From NCBI GenBank assembly GCA_029532415.1, contig JAQOTA010000054.1, positions 2,046,001-2,110,000 of the forward strand: DNA of 64,000 nucleotides, given 5' to 3'. The notes below the pieces were generated by a model that saw nothing but the letters and a program-made list of their open reading frames with translations, made no database searches and was not told where the DNA came from. Shown in pieces: positions 21,694-34,873 of this stretch. Each line of letters opens with the position of its first letter. Position 1 is the first letter of the stretch. The stretch comes from Marasmius tenuissimus (lineage: Eukaryota > Basidiomycota > Agaricomycetes > Agaricales > Marasmiaceae). Position numbers and translations under genes: made by a program.

Positions 21694-22308
21694 CTATGAG
21701 ACGGGTCTGTGGATCTCCAAAAGCTCCATCTCGAACTTCAGTAACGAATCCGGGGGGATTAACGGCGGAGCTCCTTGATCTCCGTACGCCTGTAAAGGTG
21801 AAAAAGGTTACTCGAATTGAGCAACATCGAGAATATTTGACGAACGCACCAGCTCCGGAGGTATAGTGAGAATAGCCTTCTCTCCTTTCGATAACTTCTG
21901 AACCCCTGCATGAAAATCAGTCACGATTTCTGAGTACTTCTCGACCGACAATCCGACCTTCTTCCCAACCTCTTATCACTGTACCCGAGCCCAGTTCAAC
22001 TTGGAACGGTCGCCCCCTGGTAAGGTTGATCTGATTATTGATTTCGATATGAGGATTGCAACCTTACTCACCGGTCATAGCTAGAGTCAAACTTCGAACC
22101 GTCTTCCAAAGTACCCACGTAGTGTATGCTTACAATATCTGAATTCAGACACGTCAGTCCACAGCTCTCCACAACGAATTCCTCATGGGTTCGCACCTCC
22201 TGCTCGCGGATATGTCTTCCCATCACCCGGTGTAACGATTTCTATTGTAAGCCCCTACCAAACACCGTTAGTCAGAGAGAGAGCATTTGAGCACGAATTG
22301 CTAACCAT
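21694..22308 (-). CDS. FPR1: FKBP12-type peptidyl-prolyl isomerase
   Basis: Exons on the minus strand: 22308-22306, 22254-22197, 22138-22072, 22016-21958, 21905-21850, 21789-21694 (112 aa, family usual about 108-114). The first coding exon is just the ATG; the next begins GLTIEIVTPGDGKTYPRAGD. The whole FKBP fold is covered: VSIHYVGTLEDGSKFDSSYD, RPFQVELGSGTVIRGWEEG, KLSKGEKAILTIPPELAYGD, DSLLKFEMELLEI. Pocket residues equivalent to human Tyr26, Phe36, Asp37, Phe46, Val55, Ile56, Trp59, Tyr82 and Phe99 are Tyr27, Phe37, Asp38, Phe47, Val56, Ile57, Trp60, Tyr83 and Phe100. The protein isomerises Xaa-Pro bonds in the cytosol and is the usual receptor for FK506 and rapamycin. Five introns of 51-60 nt in 339 coding bases is dense. 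Confidence 0.95.
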
Positions 22309-22345
22309 GATGGGAGGATGAACACGAGCACAAGAGACATTAGCT

Positions 22346-22360
22346 GTATATATAAATAAA
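22346..22360 (-). promoter_or_regulatory. TATA-like element of the FKBP12 gene
   Basis: On the minus strand the sequence reads TTTATTTATATATAC, about 40 bases before the FKBP12 start codon. Position and sequence fit a fungal TATA box. Confidence 0.5.
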
Positions 22361-22369
22361 GACTAATCC

Positions 22370-25300
22370 CTGCATCAGATAAAGTGATCAGTATATCTGT
22401 GTTGAATCGGTCAAGACTGCTTGAGTAGTACTGACCTTATCGATTGCCTGCGATCCGTCAAGCGTGCGCGAATTTTGACCTTTCACGTTATCACCAACAT
22501 AGTTGACAGTGTTTTCCCTGTTCACGCGACCCGTAAACGGACTCGAAACCGCATAGCTGTCGTTATTGGGGGATTATCTGTTCAGCAGCGAGTCTTTGTA
22601 AGGGATTAAATTCTTTGCTGACCACTAAGGTGAGTGGTCAGCTAAGTAATAGCGGAAAAAAATTCTTAACGCACACAAGCACATATCGTTGCTTCAATGA
22701 CGGCCTCATAGTTTTCCTTCGACCCTCTCAAAAAGATCTCCTACTTCATCAGTGCAGTCGTTTGCTTTCAACCCGAATTCTGCCTAGGCAAAAACAACTC
22801 AGTCAGCGCCTTCAGCGGGAGCCATGTGCGGATCCAAGGACTTACATGATTTCCAGAAAAGTTGCGGCAACCCATTGTCAGCAGAGTTTACTGATGAAGC
22901 CAGTGAAAGTTGGGTACATGAAGGTGGAAGTGAAAGGAATAAAAACTTGAACCGCAATCGCATTGTCGGTCTCGTCGGTCGAATAATCTGTCTCGATGGC
23001 CATGACGTCAGGACTCAGGATTCCTGCGGTCCGCTGAGGACCCTTGCAGTGGCAAGAACACCTGCCATGGCACTCGGTCTTACTGCACCTGCGATAGGTT
23101 TGCGATACCTCTGGGACTTCATCTTCAGTACTCATCTAGCCTTACGATTCACAAAGACGGCTTCTGGAGAGTGCTGGGCACGGCTGCTTGGCCGCTTGGA
23201 CGCCTGTTGGTACGTAAACTACAAACTGACTAGAGTAAGAAGACAACTGTGGTCCCCTAGGCCCGGTATGCGCAGTTGTTCACTCAGAGTGCTGACGTGT
23301 ATGTTGATTGAATATCTGCGAGGCATTTCATATGGGGGCTTCTCCCGGATGCGCAATACTGGCGAAGGCGCTATCTAAGACCAAAAATTCTTTGCTGGGA
23401 TTAAGATGTGACTCCTGGCTATATCAAGTGTCCCTCTCACAATTATCAACCAAGTCTCATCATGCGGTAGCTTGCACTGTTGACGATTTTCATCCCTTAC
23501 CTCTCGCTCTGCGACTCCGAGTCCGGGACTCATAAACATGTATACAGACTCGCGGACCCTCAGATAAAGGTTGGATCACCCGTTTCACAGTCGTGAACGT
23601 ACCTTTGTACAACCCAGACCAATAAACCGGTCTTCACGTATGCTCTTCTTCCCCACGACATCGGATCTTCTGTGCGTGAGCTACGGAAGACTCGAGTCAC
23701 GGCTGCCCGCACAATATCTCACAAACGGTTCCTTGAATGCAAGTTAGGACTCGCCCCCAACGTAATGACGGAGCCTAGAACTTGTCGTCCTAGCCTCGGC
23801 ACTCTCGTCAAGCCATCGAAAGTAGCAAACAGGAGCAACCAACTTCGTCTATATCAAGCCTCATTGATACCGATAGTCATAGGGTCTTCGGGGGCACGAT
23901 GTGCAAACACAATCACTGGCGAATATATGTCAAGTACTTCTTTCTTGTACCCGTTTATCACCGGAAGAGAACACATCCGACGCCACACTTCTGGAATGCG
24001 AGTCGGCCCAAAAATACCAGGATACTCTATCACCACCTAATCATCACTGTGAGGTGGGAGTTTCGCAGCCAGTAGCCACTCCACCATCAGTTGGTTGTCT
24101 CCCGCCTTGCGTCTCGGCGGTAATACATTGGGACACAAGACCAACCACACGGAAGTATCGTTCACGAAGACGGTAAAACCACTTACCGTGAAACATTAGA
24201 TTTCATACGTTACGGGACGACCATTTCTACAGCGAGTGATCGGTATGTTCGAAAATCCTATGGACATAAGCTATTTAGTGGTACTCATCGACCGATAGAC
24301 CCGACCCGTCGACGACGGAAATCATACGACCCCCTTCTCCGGAGGAGACTCGTGTTAAGGTGGCAAACGCACCAGACAAATCTAGGATGATCTTAACTTA
24401 TCACCGCTTAGAGTGCGGACTGGAACATATGTCTTCTTATCGCACGTTCAACCTATCTAACATACAAGCTACAAGCTGATTGGAGTGATGGTGAGACTGA
24501 AAACCGGAAACCGGACAGATTCTCCTGGATGTGCCTTAGTACAAACGGTATATTTGCTGGAGAAGGCGGCTCGACGTGAACAAACGTTCAAGCCCAAGTT
24601 TATACTCCCTCCCCACTCCACCCGTCCGTGACCCTGTTCTCGTTCCTGACGAGCTTTAAGGGGTTGTTGAACCTTGTACTTTATCAAGAGATATATTTGA
24701 AGAACACAAGTCTTCGGACCGGTGAGGGTCCACGACATGTTGGGCCATAACGTTTATGAGTGTCAGAACATCACGGGCTTTGTCTCCAATGCTGACCGAA
24801 AGAATAGAAAGTGGTCTGGAATCCAGTTGGACCGTAAGCTCCACGACACGAGCCCAAGAGCAATCCACCTATCACCTGCGATGCTCAACGTCTTCAGCGC
24901 GTTGGTTCTTTCCGAAACGCTCAACCCTGATATCAATTCATATTACTGCAGAATCATCAACCTTGGTCGCCGGAAATGAAGGTGTGATAGAGTATACAAT
25001 TACCTACAGTAGTATGTCAACATCGAAATGAGATCATATAGTATGTTGAACACGGCGTACATCTATATGTCATCTCATGTCGTTTCAACGCATCCTGTAA
25101 CTTGTATTGTTGGTTGCGCGGACTTCATCCTACGCTTAACGTTACAGCGCTGGGAATGAAATCAGGAAGCATGGGCGACCCCTAGGGACCCATTAAACTT
25201 ACCTCAAGTCCGAGCCGATCGAGCGGCGGGCCTCCGGAAAACATCCTACAGGAGCCTGCGAAGATCATTCTGAAGTAACACTTCTAGCTCGATACTCTTC

Positions 25301-28300
25301 CCCACACATCCTGGGGCCTAATCCCTCGGAGTCAGAGTCCGAGAAGAGGAGAAGACAGCACTCCCGGGAACCACCTATTCGATAGATAGAAAGGGGAAAG
25401 GATACCAATCCTGACAGTTCAGAAGGTGAGGATGAGACTACTGACCAGTGTTCTTCCGCCTCAGCTCTAACCACGATGCATAGGAACGCCCCTACTAGCG
25501 GTGTCGTCGTGCAAGGTGATGGAGGTCTATTAAAAGGCAGTATGACAATCGTGGGGAGAGGAGGGTTCTACTCACTGAAATGAAATCCGATAACTAGTGC
25601 GGGGCTCTGACAACGGGAAGGAGAGGAGCACATGTTTCGCACTGCTTCATTAGCGAGTAACCTCTACAGTGCAATATGAATCGCACGACGAAGAACTAGA
25701 GCTCACTTACCAGCCCAATCGAACAATCAGATCATTGCAATTCTGATCGTTCACCATGTATAGCGCTTCGGGAGGCCATATTTAAAGCTGAAGTGTACTG
25801 AGCCTGTGAAAAGTTGCCGGGGGTTGCGTAAACGTGGGGGGTCCCATGGTTGTCCACACTGTAAGATCAATCAGCATTTGCAGCAGATGCCACAATGATC
25901 TGTAATCGAGGTCTAGTTTTAGCAAGATGCGAGGGAAACCTAGCTTGTGGGTGGATTCCGCGTGTCTTTGGTGTGTCCTGAGCGTTCAACGGTAAAATAA
26001 TGCCTGATAGACTTCACATCGATCTTGCGGACATAATGGCGCAGGTCGACATGTAAGTAATGCGAATAGAGAACGAGATGATCGGCGTCGGTTTGCATCC
26101 TCGAGCCAAACGAGCAAGAGAATTGTCGGTGGCCCAGTGGAGATCGCTTTGCCCTCCGATTGATGGAAAGGCGAAGAACTCGATGCGACGAGCCCGATAT
26201 AGGTCTGTCCCAAGGGATATGAGGGTGAGAGAGCTTGAAGGGGGTTGTCCGGAACTGCACCCACGAGTGACCAACGTTGTATGTGTATGCAACTAAGCCA
26301 CCACCGTGCTTGGGAAGGGCTGGCTCCTGACACCTATCCTAACTAAGGTCAGCATGCAATCAGAAGGATCCTCAGAGAGCAAAATGTAGATCCAGATCAG
26401 ATCAAGTTAAGAATTTCGCCTACTAGACTCACCCGTGAAAGACAGCAGGACGGATGTTGACTCGCATCCCTCAAGACTCAACGCGTACTCACGATATCCA
26501 AATCCCTCGAGGTCGAAACATAAGAGAAGGTAGGCTCCTTCGAGACCTATCAACCTATAATTCAAGAGACGATCAGATTGCATATTAACGCAGCAGGATT
26601 GATGGGGTAAGTGTTGAAGCCCTTCGACACACATCTGTGCTGCTGTCCTTTTGGGCACGCAAATAAGACACCGAGCCGAGCCTTCTGTGGGGATCGGAGT
26701 CTCATTAACCTGCAATATCCGGCTGCTCTTGTTTTGGCATGATAGACAAGGGTTAACGTTGAAGAGTTGACGGTCATTTCTGGTGACTTTAATTTAGACT
26801 ACTGTGAGAATTGGGTCTTAATAGAAGTATTGTGGCGAACCTATAATGCCCTTGAAATACCCAAGAGCTTTCATAGAATTGACACTACTCGTCTGAAAGT
26901 CACTTGCATGTTCGTAATCGCCTGGTGAATAGATACTCACTCCCATGCCGCGGAACCGACTTGAAGCTGAAGTGGGAAGGTCATTTTTCATATCCTGCAT
27001 AGACGTTGGAGGCAATTACGAGTACGCGGTGGCACCTCGACGAGGTGGTGAATGGCGAACATGGGCGTCGGAGGAAAAAGGGTGGATCCACATCGGACCG
27101 ATAGCGGCATAGCCGGCGGCGTGCTTGACTAAGGACTTCAAACTGACTTCGACCTATAGTAGCACTCCTCACGAACGGTCCTCGGGTATCTATGACTTCC
27201 TATTGCTTTCTTCTAGCGCCGTGACTCTGTATCGAAACAGGCCATTTCCCTGCGATTTCCAAGACGTCTTCATGATCAATCGACACCCTTGAATCATCCT
27301 CTCAAGCTGGCAGATGTATGCCAGCACTACGCCATTATTGCTCGAACTCCCGAACTGGCGAATACCCTCACTCAATACTAGCAGCTGCGAACCACTCACA
27401 TCAATGGTAATTAGCATGGAACGGGACTTCTCGCGTCCCTCGATCTAGCCGAAAACTGGAAGTCAATGTTGAACAGAGCGGCAGCCTTTTTAAGCTGAAC
27501 AAAGTTACCGATCGTAGTATTGGACGCAGAATTGGATATTCGCAACTTCTTCCGGTGCGCATGTCTTCCTCATGTTCTCTTTCAAGGCCAATATCTGGCC
27601 CTCCACGGTCTTTGTTCACTCTCGAACGTTCACATCTACATATGTGCAGCCGTTCGACGGCATTCTTTCCCTGTGCATTCGTCTCATTGCTTCGACAGCA
27701 CTCTAGAATCCTAAATTTGATCTCGCCTATTCTCAGTTTAACAACTCGTGCATGCGAAGACAAAGAAATTCACGACGTGGGACTCAGAAGTCGCCACTGC
27801 GTCTTTGTCTCGTCGGCTGACCCTGCAGCTTTTATTAACCACTGAAGTACTGATCCCCTGAGGCTGCAGCGGCGACAATATCACTGGCATTGTCTCGGAG
27901 GACTCGGAGGATCTGACCACATGAGTCCCGGACAACTACAGTGTGTATTCAACAAGGACCCCGGCAGTCTGCCAGCGCGCTTCAGATGGTCGAACTGACA
28001 AAAGGACATCGAATATCCTATGACTGGGTGACCCTTTGTCCTTACTTGGAAGACATTAATTTGAACACAAATCTACACTCCTTCCGCCGAGTTCCTTCCA
28101 TTGACTCTAGGGCCCTCAGAACGGCCCCGACACTTATGTCGAAGGAACATACCAGCGGTAGTGGCACCGAATTGTCCAGCAGGAAGAGGGGTCTCTTCAA
28201 ACGAAATGACTACGAAATGGATCGATCACGATAATCAAACGGCTGTCCTCGATAAGGGCCTGTTTCCTCAACCCCTCGCTTTCTTTAGCCTGTGATATCT

Positions 28301-31300
28301 CCTGTCGGTGGATAAACTCGGCTGGGGCGAGTGTTTTTCGCCAATTTTGCACGGTCTAGTTCTGGACGTCTAGTAGTTTTCGGTGCCTCCTTTTACAACG
28401 TCTTCTATTGACAACGAATATTGAATATTGAGTCACAACGCATTCTTCTTGATCATGACCAGCGGCCAGATAGCAGGCCCCCTTTGACCCAAGAGACCAA
28501 CTATTGAGGTCATCGGGGAGTATCGGACATGTCGGCGCTCATCGAATGAACCTAAAAAGACGTTATTGGCTCAGGGTACAAGGCCTCCATGTACCTGTTC
28601 CTACGTCTTATGCTTATGTTTTTAGGTCTAGACTCGAATCCAATGTCCAAATTTCAGTTTCCATGTCGTCCGCCACCCCTGATTTGTGTTGAGCAAGGTA
28701 CATCACCGGCTGAATGACAAGGACAACTGTGATCCCCTCCCTCAACAACGTACCTCAAATGTGAACGATGCAGATGTTCAAGTGCCACAACATCTGACCT
28801 GCCGCCCAGCTCTGATTACACCTACCTGTTCCAGAGAACGAGGGAAATATATCAGCGGCACAATACAATCACTAAGGTTTCGGGCGTTCGGGTGTTCTGC
28901 CGCTCACCTCACTAATTCTGCGAGCCCCATGTCGATAGATGAATGTCGAGACTGTGCTAAAATCACCCCCTTGTCGGAACGAGGGGCTCCCCGATGGTCA
29001 AAGCGGTCGACTTCTCGCGCCAGGAACCCGGGAACAACGCGCATTTAAGTTTACCCCAAACTTCCAAAACCAAACGCCCACGATTCCTGCATCCCGTTCT
29101 TTCCCACCTAACTTAGGTCTTATTATCTTTTCATAGCACTGATAACTATGAGAGTCGAGCGGCGAGCTTCGGCACGAACCCCTATTGATTGAGAAGGTAG
29201 TTAGTCACCTCGTCCCGCAATGTCGGCCGGGCAGGCGACGACCAGTATATCAACTCCATACATAGGATTCCGGTTATCGTCCTGGGTTCGGGGCGGGGCA
29301 GCGGCCTTGAATGAGCTGATGATTAGTCCATGATATATGATACTTCATCGACAGACTCGTCCTTGAACCTCGGAGAATTTGATGTACTTACTGGATTGAG
29401 TACCCATCTGCCCCAGTCCTTCAGGGTTGAATCATCTGTACAAGAGGGCGCACCTTGTGCCCAGCGTTGTCTACTCCCGCTCCCTCTCATTTACCTCATG
29501 GGATACTATTCCCCCACAGTGCATTCGGGCGGTAATGAGCGGGCCGGGGAGGGATGTGGGGGTGTGTCGACTATGTATGGCTCCTGTATCATATATCACG
29601 CATGATTCTCGGGAGAACATCTAGAACATTGGATTGATCACCGATTCCGGGTATGAATGAGCCCTACATAGTTGACCGGATTAATGCTTGCAGGAAGAAG
29701 CATCGGCCCCCAGCCTACTTAATGAACGGGTCAAGTTGAAGGAGTTGTAAACTTCCGGATATCTTTCTTCGGTGTGAGTTTGGGGCTTAGTTCTCCTTGA
29801 ATTTCCCGACACCGGTACACACCACCCCAACAGCACCACATGCCAGTAAGCTGTGGGATGACCAGCATACGGACCAGGTGCCAATCGGATTAACATAGCT
29901 GGCAGGAGGTGATGATATACACGATACCTGTCCGGGTATGACCCCCCTGGGCATGAGGACACTGCTGGTGCGCTCGTCGATACTCCATCTGCCACATTCC
30001 ACGACACGACTATACTTGTTTGATACCTGTTGATTAAAAAAACCATGCGCCGTCCCGGTTTACCCCACTGCCCTCAAGCCTCATCAGTCAGTATTGATCG
30101 CTGCCAATTGACCTCTGAGTGGATTGTTGAGTTGGTCCCTTGAGAGATTTGGGTTGAATGATGATACTGGGACCTCTTTGTGCCTTAAACGGTTGTGAAG
30201 TTTCAGGTTGATCTCGCTCGGCAAATGCCGAAAGGTTCAAACTAGTTCACTCCAATCACTAAAATCATTCCACGACCACAACGCTTCATCATTGGCAGAG
30301 TAGTCAAAGCTCGTCATGATTGGCTCTAGTGTCTCCAGGCTGATTTTACCTTTTTATTGACTCCTGAGGCAATTACACGCGAACCCTGGGACGGTTTGCG
30401 ACTCTGAGTACCAGCGGGACTGGTGTATCACACTGAATCTCACGTTCGGGATACAGGTCCCCACGGTACGTCGTCTTTTCCATGGCTGAGGGTAAATCGT
30501 TTGGCTACGTAATTGAGCTTTCAAAGGATTTACCCAGACTCAAGAGCAGACTACCCTACGGCGGTGTCTCGCACTTCACATTCCGGAAACCGCCCAAGAA
30601 ATATATTGTCCGTCGCAAAGTCCACGGCCTTGAATTCAAGTCGACATTGCTTTGCTCGTGATACATTCGGGATGATCGTCGTATAACCATAGATGCTTGA
30701 ATAATCAAACGTTCAAGTTGACTGTCCCGCCCGGGGGTGGCAGGACCCATTATTGATCAATGGGTCCCATGGGAGCCCGTAGCGCTCCATTCAACCGGAC
30801 AACTGGAAGCGGTGGGGAAACCAGGTTAAGCATGTCCCCCAAGCGACGGAGAAACTACAATCCACAAAAGCCGTCAAAAGGGAGCGGGGACGCAGGACTA
30901 GGTTGGGGTCCCACAACATTAAACCCCAGTTTTGACCTTGTTTCTCTCATGAGATAGTGCACACCTGAAACCATGCATGTGGCGAGGCCTTGACTGTTTG
31001 TTGACTGCGAGTCTCTTTGGAATGATTATCAAAGTCAAAAGTGGCGCCGGGGGCTTGTGGTTTGCGGTCGCGTGGCTAATGAAAACTTCCGAGTATACAT
31101 ACGAGTATGCCAGGATTGGACAGGTCCTTCCATAAACTGCAAGCCTAATACCCCAGACCGAATAAGTTCAGCAGCCATATCCTTACTCCCCGAGATGAAA
31201 AGGGCTTTTCGGCGAGGCTTCTATCTACTCATGTTCTGACCGGTAGGCACTATGACAACCTCCAGCCCGACTCGGAGGCCCTGAACTCAAGATTCCAGGC

Positions 31301-34300
31301 GTGTATCGTATGCCACTGTAGCATGAATATACCTCCGGCGGACTGAGGCTTCCAAGCATGGGATTTTGTTAGACTCGAGATTGGCATGGAAGTTTCCCCA
31401 CACTGCGTACTTGGCTTACCCGCTGGTGGCAATGGGGGGTATCCCAGGCCCGACAGCGCGTGATACGGTGGGATAACCCACCTTCTACCGGTTGACCCAG
31501 GCCTCTTCCCGTCCGTTCGGCCATCCCCCCTTCATTCGTAGGCCTGGGAAGTTTCCGAGGTACTCATTGAGGCTTGGAATAGATCACGTAGAACCATCAA
31601 CATCACTCGTCCCAGCGCAACTCCCGGCTACAACAACTCTCAGTACCGTCATTGATGATTCAGACGACATTGCGACTATGATTCGGATTTTTCGGAGGAC
31701 GGCCCACCTCCCAAGAGCATTTCGTAGTTGTTGAATTGAGAGATTGAAGTGGGTCGGCCTCATTTCGGGGTACTCGCTCACCATTCTATACAAACCATGA
31801 CGACCTTGTCATACTCACTGAGAAGAGTGAACAAGTCTAAGACCATGCCTTACCACTACACATGTACCTTCATTTCATAGTACACATAGGACATAATGAT
31901 TCATGATGCAAGATCGCCCGCCTACAAAGTCCGAGAATCGACTTGAAACGGTTCCTTTAGGTCCCACAGCGGGTAATCGGTCAGCCCGGTCGACGACGAC
32001 ATTGAGACTTTCGGTGGCCTATCACATAGAGCGTAACTCCCGGGAACCTCGCAAGAACATGGCAAAGCAAAAGCTCCCACAACGCGCCGAGGTAACCAGT
32101 ATAATAACCGATCCCGTGTCAACACATGTACATAATGATAGGGAATCATTATCAAACTTCTTTTTGCGGGGAAAAGGTCTTCGCCTGGAACGGGGGGTGG
32201 GGGAAGAACTTGATTCCTTAGTTGATGAACGGGAGATGATGTGGGGGTTGTCGCTTGATGCAAGCGAAACGGTACACGGGCGAACATGATGAGACGCCAT
32301 CATATCGCCAGCTGGCCATGGGCACGCCGGGAACACACTGCCTAAATGTGGCGACTGCTCGGTACGGTACAGTGGCCTTGCGGGTGTGTGAGAGTGTGGA
32401 CGGGGGCCGGTTCTCCCTCGTTAATACTGGTATATGTGGGTATGATCCGTACTTGACCACCTGAGGAGATCCTGTTAGCAGTGCTGTGGAAGGTGTTAGC
32501 GGTGGTGGTGGTAGTAGCAGTGGAGGCTGTAGGTCGGAGGCTGTGAGGATCACTTCTTAAATCGATGTAGAGGCTGCGCACTCATATGAGATGAGGTGAG
32601 TCGAGACTCGAGAAACGGATTTTTACGCCCGTTAGGGAACAGCTTGGACCCCGGGATCGGGGTTCCCCAGCCCCGGCGGCAGAAGTTGGTCATTCCCCAC
32701 TACGCAACCCTCCGAGACCCTCGACCCCCGGTCTGTGAAGTGGAACAGAACTCCGCACACGCTTTCCCCTTGCCGCCCGAGTATCACTCCGAATACGCTG
32801 AGGCGAATCCGCTTTTGGCCGTTCCTTAGAAATCACCGTTTTGATTCAATCCTTGGCGAGCGCTTGATCATCTACAATGGACTGAGATTTCTGCGAGATG
32901 GGCGGTCTCCCATCAACCACTACAACATAATCACCGTCAATACGAGACAAAATGGAGTAACAAGTATGTGGGGAGTGGGGTGGGGAAATTAACGAGCGTC
33001 GTGATTTACCGTTGGGAACAGATACCATGATGTTCTCGATAGAGGCGTATGTACGCACCTTTTTGATAGAGAAGTCTCAGTCGAGACGTTGGCGGACCAA
33101 AATGCTTCGACATGATGCACAGAGACTCACTTGATCCCGTTGGCGCTGAGCATTTGCCGGTGATAGCTGAAATCCCTAATGCGCAGCAAGAACAGACGTT
33201 GCTCCACCGTGCACCGTCTCTATCTCAATGATCTTTGGGATTGGGGGGTCGCTCACTGCCCACTCCAGGAGATGTCGAGAACCGGTGACTGATGAGAGTC
33301 GTGATTTGTGGTGCTCATCGAGCGGTGGAATGTGAAATGTAATTGTGAGGAATCGACGTCGACGAATCGAGTGTTTCAGCTGCCAGTGTCGACAGTGTCG
33401 CGCAAAAACAGCGCTGAAATAAGCCTCCATTTCGATCTGTCAGGCGCACAGGAACATTAGCACTCGGCGGATGTGGGGGTAGGATCCCATTCATCGTTCT
33501 AATCGTATAATCGCGAACTCGATCCTATCGATACTTTGATCGGCCTCGGGATGTAGTTTGACGGCGTCGACAGTGTCATGGGATAGGCCTGGTGAGGGTG
33601 GCAAGGGAAAACATTGTGAGAAACGAATCTTTCCTCTAGAATGTTGTACGACCCTTGGAACAGTCTCTAGAAGTCTTGACCGAGGCTGAAAGGCTAAAAT
33701 AAGGATCATCCCATTAATAGTGGCTGAAGAAGAATGGTCGAAAGCGAGTATAGGAACCCGGCGGCAGCTAGGCAGGAGTCTTCACCCGTTACCGCGAAGG
33801 AAGCTGCGGCTTCTGACTGTCGCTACCTTAGTTTTTCCTCGGGTTCACACAAGACGCGACACTACGAGCCAGACGTTGAATCGCAGATATTGAACGAGGA
33901 CAGCGGCCGTTCGCCTTCCTAGTTTCCTTTCCAGGATTTCACACTCCATGACAACACACTAGTGTCGTTAGCCCGAAGATGGAGTATTTCGTGAAAATGC
34001 GACCCTTGACAAGGTCACCAGCTAGTCTATTGGAGCCGCCGTCGCAAAAGTGTCGGAACAGACATAATCATGATACACGAGCATTCCTCCGTTCAATGGC
34101 ACCTCGATTGCAACCCTCCGAATTGAATGACAACTGTCGGAGGAAAATCCGACAAGTAGGGAAACTTTCGTACAAGAATGTTCAAAGCTGACCGAAGGGC
34201 TCCGACGTGAATGGATCCTCGTTCGCCAGGGCGTTGATCATCCATCTTTGTAACTTGTTCTCTCGGACAGGGGAGGTCGAAAACTTTCGTACAGGGGAAG

Positions 34301-34790
34301 AGTATATACAAGCTGTCGCCAGAGTCACCGGCCTTACGCGACATTCGAACGTGCGGGGACACAGGAGGGAGTTGAATGGTAAGGGGCGATGAGCAAGAGG
34401 GAAACGGGATCGACGTTGCTACTCCTGCGTGAACGAATAAATGATTACGAATGCGGAGGCAGCAAGCGAGCCTAGCGTGGAGAAGGGTGCTTGAAGGAGC
34501 TTGAAGGGTAGTTTGAGGCGATTGCAGGGTGGACTGAGAGCATTAGCGATGTCGGCGAAGAAATGGACTGAAAAAAAATAAAACGGAGGAAATATTTCCG
34601 GACGGCAATAACTCGGAGGACGTGAGGCACCCCCTTGGATCCAAGATTCACGGACGGGATCTGAGATGGTTTACGTGTTGAACGGATTTACAAAAAAGGA
34701 AACCGGGAAAGAGCCCGCGGGGCCACGGTTAGGTCCGATTCTAAGCGTGGCGGACCGAGCGTGAAAGCGGGCTCCCATTGGCTGGCCACT
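22370..34790. other. gene desert, about 12.4 kb
   Basis: No open frame shows family resemblance or a chain of splice-compatible exons. The longest is 184 codons on + at 22824-23378, with a composition like random translation. I looked for reverse transcriptase, integrase, DDE transposase and helicase motifs and saw none. No long terminal repeats, tRNA-like clover leaves or tandem arrays stood out by eye. Coding-like composition appears only in scraps, for example an acidic/serine segment on + at 25300-25560 with an in-frame stop. The region could be old, mutated transposon sequence or unexpressed intergenic DNA. Confidence 0.5.
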
Positions 34791-34807
34791 GGCCATGCCT
34801 CACCGCT

Positions 34808-34815
34808 TATATAAA
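34808..34815 (+). promoter_or_regulatory. TATA box of the Ecl1-family gene
   Basis: TATATAAAA-type element about 60 bases upstream of the ATG at 34874, followed by a pyrimidine-rich leader, as is common at regulated fungal promoters. Confidence 0.6.
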
Positions 34816-34873
34816 ACCAACAGTCCTGTTTACCGTTCCTTTGATTTTTCCCCACACACCTTGCTCACCGCCG

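Noticed and set aside
22824..23378. 184-codon plus-strand frame, the longest in the first desert
   Set aside because: Composition is like random translation, it has no splice context and no family resemblance; an overlapping minus-strand frame is equally open.
25265..25560. Acidic/serine-rich plus-strand reading (ILGPNPSESESEKRRRQH...) resembling a transposon or nuclear protein segment
   Set aside because: It has an in-frame stop after EPPIR, no linked exons and no recognisable domain.
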